Origin: CBDAPX01 sp965198725
GTDB taxonomy: Bacteria; Pseudomonadota; Alphaproteobacteria; Rhodobacterales; Rhodobacteraceae
Direction: 5' to 3'
Assembly: GCA_965198725.1 (NCBI GenBank)
Contig: CBDAPX010000001.1
Span: 2,666,001-2,730,000 of the forward strand
Length of the DNA: 64,000 nucleotides
Shown here one piece after another: positions 59,674 through 64,000 of the stretch. The notes under the pieces were generated by a model that was not told the DNA's origin, made no database searches, and saw only the letters and a list, made by a program, of their open reading frames with translations. Every line of letters starts with the position of its first letter. The stretch's first letter is position 1. The translations under genes and the position numbers were made by a program.

Positions 59674-59919
59674 CTAGCTTTGCTTTTGCGCTGCGGCCTG
59701 TGCCCGCGCGGTCGAAATTTTCTGATTGAGGAATTTGCGCGCCTGCTGCTCGGACAAACGCACGCGCATCTCTGTCAGAAACGCATCTTCCAAGGATTGA
59801 GAAGACGAGCCCAGAACGTTACCAACCTCGATATACAAACGTTCATTGCCGGTTTCGATCATCGCGGCCATTGTGTCATCCGCGAGCTTTGACGCCAGCC
59901 TTTCCAGGGTTCCCGTCAT
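59674..59919 (-). CDS. Small helical protein of unknown function
   Basis: An 81-aa protein, mostly helical, with an IETGNERLYIEVGNVLGSSS stretch and a basic C-terminal helix ending AQAAAQKQS. No membrane segment is visible. It is read from ATG 59919, which overlaps the stop of the hydrolase gene as TAATG, so it is translationally coupled to that enzyme. I do not recognise the family. Confidence 0.65.
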   Translation of the reverse strand: MTGTLERLASKLADDTMAAMIETGNERLYIEVGNVLGSSSQSLEDAFLTEMRVRLSEQQARKFLNQKISTARAQAAAQKQS

Positions 59920-60572
59920 TAGCGTGTGTTCTCGGTCAAACGACGTTTGACATAACCGGTCACACTGTCAATCAGCGTGTCCATATGCGGTTCTTTAAAG
60001 AAGTGATCGGCACCCTGAACCTCTTCATGGGTGATGGTGATCCCCTTTTGCTCGTGCAGTTTGTTCACAAGCGAGGTCGTATCCGCAGGCGGCGCGACCC
60101 GGTCGGCGCTGCCGTTGATGATCAGGCCCGAAGACGGGCAGGGCGCCAAGAACGAAAAGTCGTACATGTTAGCCGGGGGCGAGACGCTGATAAATCCTGT
60201 GATTTCGGGGCGACGCATCAAAAGCTGCATGCCGATCCATGCGCCAAAGGAAAAGCCCGCAACCCAGCAATGCTTGGAATTGTTGTTCATCGATTGCAGG
60301 TAATCGAGTGCGGATGCTGCATCGCTTAGCTCGCCAATGCCCTGGTCGTATTCACCCTGGCTGCGCCCCACGCCGCGAAAGTTGAACCGCAGCACGGTAA
60401 AACCCATGTTATAAAAGGCATAGTGCAGATTATAGACGACCTTGTTGTTCATCGTTCCGCCGAATTGCGGATGCGGATGCAGCACGATGGCGATCGGCGC
60501 GTCTTTTTCTTTTTGCGGGTGATAGCGGCCTTCCAGGCGGCCTTCGGGTCCAGGGAAAATGACCTCGGGCAT
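59919..60572 (-). CDS. Alpha/beta hydrolase, COG2945 type
   Basis: A 217-aa cytoplasmic alpha/beta hydrolase. The nucleophile elbow GFSFGAW lies at about residues 106-112. HPHPQFGGTMNNKVV and LRFNFRGVGRSQGEYDQGIGE are typical of the COG2945 group. The acid and histidine lie in INGSADRV and GADHFF. The substrate is not known. It is divergent from iscR, with the suf cluster promoter region between. Confidence 0.85.
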   Translation of the reverse strand: MPEVIFPGPEGRLEGRYHPQKEKDAPIAIVLHPHPQFGGTMNNKVVYNLHYAFYNMGFTVLRFNFRGVGRSQGEYDQGIGELSDAASALDYLQSMNNNSKHCWVAGFSFGAWIGMQLLMRRPEITGFISVSPPANMYDFSFLAPCPSSGLIINGSADRVAPPADTTSLVNKLHEQKGITITHEEVQGADHFFKEPHMDTLIDSVTGYVKRRLTENTR

Positions 60573-60643
60573 GATAGTGGGCGGGTCCTGTCTGTTTCTG
60601 CGCGCGGTGCGGCGGAAATTCTTGACGAAACCCTGCGGACACC

Positions 60644-60658
60644 TTAGGATTATTCTAA
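60644..60658. promoter_or_regulatory. Irr-box-like palindrome upstream of iscR
   Basis: TTAGGA-TTA-TTCTAA has 6-base arms with one mismatch and fits the alphaproteobacterial Irr box TTAGAA-N3-TTCTAA. It stands about 100 bases before the iscR start. Irr responds to haem and iron, and suf operons are known targets in the class. Assignment is by motif and context only. Confidence 0.5.
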
Positions 60659-60761
60659 ACTAGGCCGAGCGTGACCCAGTACCGTCAGAGGCAAATACGC
60701 ACTGATGCAAGCAAGGTCAATGATTTCGCGCGTTCGTCTTTCTTTATTGCGGGGGCTTGCC

Positions 60762-61223
60762 TTGAAACTCTCAACCAGAGGCCGTTACGCTATGGTTGCG
60801 CTTGCAGACATTGCGCTTCAGTCAGACGATAATCTGGTGCCGCTGGGTGATATTTCCGCGCGACAGAACATCTCGTTGGCCTATCTGGAACAACTGTTTG
60901 TAAAACTGCGCCGCGCCAACCTTGTAGACTCTGTGCGTGGTCCGGGCGGTGGATATCGATTGGCGCGTCCCGCTACGGAAATTCGGATTGTGGAAGTGCT
61001 GAGCGCGGTCGATGAAACCGTCGATGCGATGCATACGGGCGCCGGAGCGTCGGGCGGACTGTCAGGCAGCCGGGCCCAATCGTTGACCAATCGGTTGTGG
61101 GAAGGGTTGAGCGCCCATGTGTATGTGTATCTGCACCAGACCCGTCTGTCAGACATCATTCAAAACGATCTGGCCCCATGCCCGGCTGTTCCGGGTCTCT
61201 TTGCCGTGGTGGATGAGACGTGA
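60762..61223 (+). CDS. iscR: Rrf2-family iron-sulfur regulator IscR
   Basis: A 153-aa winged-helix regulator. The N-terminus KLSTRGRYAMVALADIAL is the IscR hallmark, with LEQLFVKLRRANLVDSVRGPGGGYRLAR as recognition helix and wing. The three cysteines of E. coli IscR are absent; only one cysteine is left (APCPAVPG), as known for Rhodobacter IscR. The protein start at KLST requires TTG 60762, with GGGGG upstream; ATGs at 60705 and 60720 are alternatives. The stop overlaps the cysteine desulfurase GTG. Confidence 0.9.
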   Translation: MKLSTRGRYAMVALADIALQSDDNLVPLGDISARQNISLAYLEQLFVKLRRANLVDSVRGPGGGYRLARPATEIRIVEVLSAVDETVDAMHTGAGASGGLSGSRAQSLTNRLWEGLSAHVYVYLHQTRLSDIIQNDLAPCPAVPGLFAVVDET

Positions 61224-62263
61224 ACCGCGTTTACCTCGATCATAACGCAACCGCGCCCCTCCGGCCCGAAGCACGCGCGGCAATGATTGTTGCGATGGAT
61301 GTCGCGGGCAATCCATCGTCGGTCCACGGTGAAGGACGTCAGGCTAAAGCCCTGATCGAAAGGGCGCGCGCGCAGGTCGCCGCAGCCTTTGGCGCTGATG
61401 GGGCAGACGTTGTCTTTACCTCTGGATCGACGGAAGGGGCATCGCTCGCCTGTGCGGGACGTGGATTGCATGGTGCGGCAATTGAACATGACGCCATACG
61501 GGCTTGGATTACTGAGGATTTTTCGGTTGGTCCGGACGGTGCGGCCAAAATCGCTGATCCGGAAAAATCGGTCCTTCAGTCGGCCAATTCCGAGACCGGC
61601 ATCATCCAGTCGTTGCCTCAGGGCTTGGCCGTGACGGACGCAACGCAGGCCTTTGGCAAGCTTCCCTTTGCTTTCAACTGGTCAGGGGCGACCATGGCCC
61701 TGATATCGGCGCACAAACTTGGCGGACCGAAGGGGGTCGGGGCTGTAGTTCTGAAGCGTGGCACCGATCTTGCGGCCCAAATCAAGGGCGGCGGGCAGGA
61801 AATGGGCCGACGCTCTGGTACGGAAAATGTGATTGGAATCGCAGGCTTCGGGGCTGCAACTGAAGCGGCCGCGCGAGACTTGGCCAACGGTGTTTGGGCG
61901 CAGGTCGAAGAATTTAGAAATATTCTAGAAACTGCTATTGCGGCGGGCGCGAACAAGACTATTTTTGTCGGGAAAGACGCAAAACGTCTACCGAACACCT
62001 CTTGTTTCGCGACCCCGGGATGGAAAGGCGAAACGCAAGTGATGCAGATGGACCTCTCCGGTTTCGCAATAAGCGCGGGCTCTGCATGTTCCAGCGGCAA
62101 GGTGCGCGCCAGTGCGGTGTTGACCGCGATGGGGTTTGACGACGAAACGGCCAGTTCGGCCATCCGGGTCTCTTTGGGGCCCGAAACGACAAAAGAAGAT
62201 TTGCTGCGCTTTTCCGAAGCGTGGCTGAGCAAAGAAAAGAAACGACGAACGCGGGTGGCGTGA
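61220..62263 (+). CDS. Cysteine desulfurase (IscS/NifS-like)
   Basis: A 347-aa PLP enzyme that takes sulfur from cysteine for iron-sulfur cluster assembly. It has LDHNATAPLRPEA at the start, the PLP lysine in SAHKLGGPKGVG at about 166-177, RSGTENV and the catalytic cysteine in AGSACSSGKVRAS at about 289-301. It is about 50 residues shorter than classical IscS. Translation starts at GTG 61220, overlapping the iscR stop. Codons around 61908-61938 are AT-rich and contain AGA and CTA, unlike the rest of the gene, and form an Irr-box-like palindrome. Confidence 0.92.
   Translation: MNRVYLDHNATAPLRPEARAAMIVAMDVAGNPSSVHGEGRQAKALIERARAQVAAAFGADGADVVFTSGSTEGASLACAGRGLHGAAIEHDAIRAWITEDFSVGPDGAAKIADPEKSVLQSANSETGIIQSLPQGLAVTDATQAFGKLPFAFNWSGATMALISAHKLGGPKGVGAVVLKRGTDLAAQIKGGGQEMGRRSGTENVIGIAGFGAATEAAARDLANGVWAQVEEFRNILETAIAAGANKTIFVGKDAKRLPNTSCFATPGWKGETQVMQMDLSGFAISAGSACSSGKVRASAVLTAMGFDDETASSAIRVSLGPETTKEDLLRFSEAWLSKEKKRRTRVA
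61913..61929. promoter_or_regulatory. Intragenic Irr-box-like palindrome
   Basis: TTTAGAA-ATA-TTCTAGA lies inside the cysteine desulfurase gene and matches TTTAGAA-N3-TTCTAAA at all but one arm base, better than the upstream site. It encodes residues in EEFRNILETA with unusual AGA and CTA codons. It may be chance, or an internal site affecting sufB expression. Confidence 0.35.
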
Positions 62264-62280
62264 GTCTAGAAAGGGTTGAT

Positions 62281-63804
62281 ATGGCCGCTTTGGACCAGGT
62301 TGAGGTAAAAGAAGGCGTTGTTCAGGAAACCGTTGATGCGGTGCGCGAGGTCGGCGGTACGTATAAATATGGTTGGGAGACCGATATCGAGATGGAATAT
62401 GCCCCCAAAGGGCTGACCCCGGATATCGTGCGCCTGATCAGCGAAAAAAACGACGAACCCGAATGGATGACCGAATGGCGGCTGGAGGCTTATCAACGCT
62501 GGCTGACCAAGGAAGAGCCAAACTGGGCCATGGTCGATTACCCTGAGATCGATTTCCAGGATCAGTATTACTACGCCCGGCCCAAATCGATGGAAGTGAA
62601 GCCAAAGTCACTCGATGAGGTCGACCCAAAACTCCTGGCCACATACGAAAAGCTTGGCATCCCTTTGAAAGAACAGATGATTCTGGCTGGCGTTGAAGGC
62701 GCAGAAAACGCACCGGCGGAAGGGCGCAAAGTGGCCGTGGACGCGGTGTTTGACTCTGTGTCGGTCGGGACAACTTTTCAGGAAGAGCTGAAAAAAGCCG
62801 GCGTGATTTTCTGCTCAATCTCCGAGGCTATTCGCGAGCATCCGGAACTGGTCAAGAAGTACCTCGGCTCTGTGGTGCCCGTGTCTGACAATTTCTACGC
62901 CACGCTGAACTCTGCGGTGTTCTCGGATGGCTCGTTTGTCTACGTGCCGCCAAACACGCGCTGCCCGATGGAGCTGTCGACCTATTTCCGGATCAATGCG
63001 GAAAACACCGGCCAGTTCGAACGCACGCTGATCATCGCGGACAAGGGCTCTTACGTGTCTTACCTTGAAGGCTGCACCGCGCCGCAACGGGATACGTCCC
63101 AGCTGCACGCGGCTGTTGTCGAGATCATCATCGAGGAAGATGCTGAGGTGAAATATTCCACGGTTCAGAACTGGTACCCGGGCGATGAGAATGGCAAGGG
63201 CGGCATTTATAACTTCGTGACCAAACGCGCCGATTGTCGAGGTGACCAGGCCAAGGTGATGTGGACCCAAGTGGAAACCGGATCTGCCGTGACCTGGAAG
63301 TACCCGTCGTGCATTTTGCGGGGTGATGATGCGCAGGGCGAGTTTTATTCGATCGCCATCGCCAACAACTATCAACAGGCCGATACCGGCACAAAAATGG
63401 TGCATCTGGGCAAAAACACCAAGTCACGCATCGTGTCCAAAGGGATCAGCGCGGGGCGGGCTCAGAACACCTATCGCGGTCTGGTGTCGATGCACCCCAA
63501 GGCCAAGAATTCGCGTAACTACACGCAGTGTGACAGCCTGTTGATCGGTGACAAATGCGGTGCACATACGGTTCCGTATATCGAGGTCAAGAACAATTCG
63601 TCGCGCGTGGAACACGAAGCCACCACATCCAAGGTGGATGACGAACAAATGTTCTACTGCCGCCAACGGGGCATGGACGAAGAAGAGGCCGTGGCGTTGA
63701 TCGTGAACGGCTTTGCCAAGGAAGTGCTGCAAGCGCTGCCAATGGAGTTCGCCATGGAAGCGCAACAGCTGGTCGCGATTTCGTTGGAAGGATCGGTGGG
63801 GTAA
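62281..63804 (+). CDS. sufB: Fe-S cluster assembly protein SufB
   Basis: A 507-aa scaffold subunit of the SufBCD complex, which builds iron-sulfur clusters. TYKYGWETDIEMEYAPKGL near the start, VPVSDNFYATLNSAVFSDGSFVYVP, LEGCTAPQRDTSQLHAAVVE and SMHPKAKNSRNYTQCDSLLIGD are family signatures; the conserved cysteine near C405 of E. coli SufB lies in TQCDSLL. AAAGGG precedes ATG 62281; an in-frame GTG at 62221 lies inside the desulfurase gene. It is third in the suf cluster. Confidence 0.96.
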   Translation: MAALDQVEVKEGVVQETVDAVREVGGTYKYGWETDIEMEYAPKGLTPDIVRLISEKNDEPEWMTEWRLEAYQRWLTKEEPNWAMVDYPEIDFQDQYYYARPKSMEVKPKSLDEVDPKLLATYEKLGIPLKEQMILAGVEGAENAPAEGRKVAVDAVFDSVSVGTTFQEELKKAGVIFCSISEAIREHPELVKKYLGSVVPVSDNFYATLNSAVFSDGSFVYVPPNTRCPMELSTYFRINAENTGQFERTLIIADKGSYVSYLEGCTAPQRDTSQLHAAVVEIIIEEDAEVKYSTVQNWYPGDENGKGGIYNFVTKRADCRGDQAKVMWTQVETGSAVTWKYPSCILRGDDAQGEFYSIAIANNYQQADTGTKMVHLGKNTKSRIVSKGISAGRAQNTYRGLVSMHPKAKNSRNYTQCDSLLIGDKCGAHTVPYIEVKNNSSRVEHEATTSKVDDEQMFYCRQRGMDEEEAVALIVNGFAKEVLQALPMEFAMEAQQLVAISLEGSVG

Positions 63805-63836
63805 CCACCTGTCGAAAGATTGGTACGAGGGTCGCT

Positions 63837-64000
63837 ATGATTGTCACCACCACACCATCCGTCGAAGGCTATCAGATCGCCGAATACAAGGGCATCGTCG
63901 TCGGCGAGGCGATCTTGGGTGCGAACGTTTTTCGTGATGTCTTCGCGGGGATTACCGACATCATCGGTGGCCGCTCTGGCGCCTATGAACAAGAACTGGG
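63837..64000 (+). CDS. YbjQ/UPF0145 family protein (partial)
   Basis: The first 54 codons are in the window. The sequence TPSVEGYQIAEYKGIVVGEA and the following LGANVFRDVFAGITDIIGGR match the YbjQ heavy-metal-binding (UPF0145) family of about 105 residues. GAGGG precedes ATG 63837. Its place behind sufB suggests that it is part of the suf operon. The gene runs off the right edge. Confidence 0.85.
   Translation, partial: MIVTTTPSVEGYQIAEYKGIVVGEAILGANVFRDVFAGITDIIGGRSGAYEQEL

Noticed and set aside
1..64000. CRISPR array, prophage, restriction-modification or other defence locus
   Set aside because: No regularly spaced direct repeats, phage structural genes, or recognisable nuclease-methylase or toxin-antitoxin pairs were seen on either strand.

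Overview
The window looks like a chromosomal segment from a marine alphaproteobacterium of the Rhodobacteraceae (Roseobacter group). The basis is the housekeeping content: a CckA-type hybrid kinase, an iscR-cysteine desulfurase-sufB cluster whose IscR has a single cysteine, a GAAC-N7-GAAC SOS box before recA, COX15-type heme A synthase, a RACo/RamA-like activator, a DmdB-like acyl-CoA ligase, a Usg protein and DUF502/DUF1826 proteins. Base composition is moderately GC-rich and genes are dense, with many 1-4 base overlaps on both strands. I see no rRNA, CRISPR array, prophage structural genes or recognisable defence system.

Layout. 1-4.0 kb: the 3' part of mfd, then a COG0523 GTPase and DUF1826 pair behind a Zur-like palindrome. 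4.0-7.7 kb: TPR protein, Bcr/CflA-type exporter and FrnE-like DsbA protein on the minus strand. 7.7-9.5 kb: an acyl-CoA synthetase gene destroyed by an IS3-family element with loss of its middle. 9.6-12.6 kb: XRE-cupin regulator, a small protein with a striking upstream palindrome, a family 5 solute-binding protein and a probable small RNA. 12.9-24.5 kb: bdhA, patatin, DUF502, psuK-psuG, DUF4198/HupE divergent pair, thiE-like gene, trmJ, ctaA, an M32 carboxypeptidase and a MarR/membrane protein pair. 24.5-34.3 kb: gyrA, usg with an early stop, a radical SAM protein, the Entner-Doudoroff upper operon zwf-pgl-pgi, and a DmdB-like ligase. 34.3-37.5 kb: a broken gamma-glutamyltransferase gene, two tandem copies of a second IS3-family element and a clipped small membrane protein gene. 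37.6-48.5 kb: tRNA-Gly(CCC), an IMPase-family gene, a methyltransferase, the RACo-like protein, an outer membrane protein, guaB, an RsmB-type methyltransferase, cckA and a sulfotransferase. 48.6-55.9 kb: recA, alaS, DUF1330, typA, a lipoprotein, a MITE and an SMR transporter. 56.0-64.0 kb: two unrelated NADP-isocitrate dehydrogenases, an alpha/beta hydrolase with a small partner, then the start of the suf cluster, ending in a partial YbjQ-family gene.

Most of the window is ordinary core genome. The points most worth following are: a MITE that supplies the last base of the stop codons of both convergent neighbours; two Irr-box-like palindromes in the suf cluster, one inside a coding region with atypical codons; an undescribed-looking small RNA near 12.56-12.64 kb; a stop codon at codon 7 of usg; a perfect palindrome before an unknown small gene; and the two IS loci. 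I did not find convincing evidence of a wholly new multi-gene system, and no homology search could be run.
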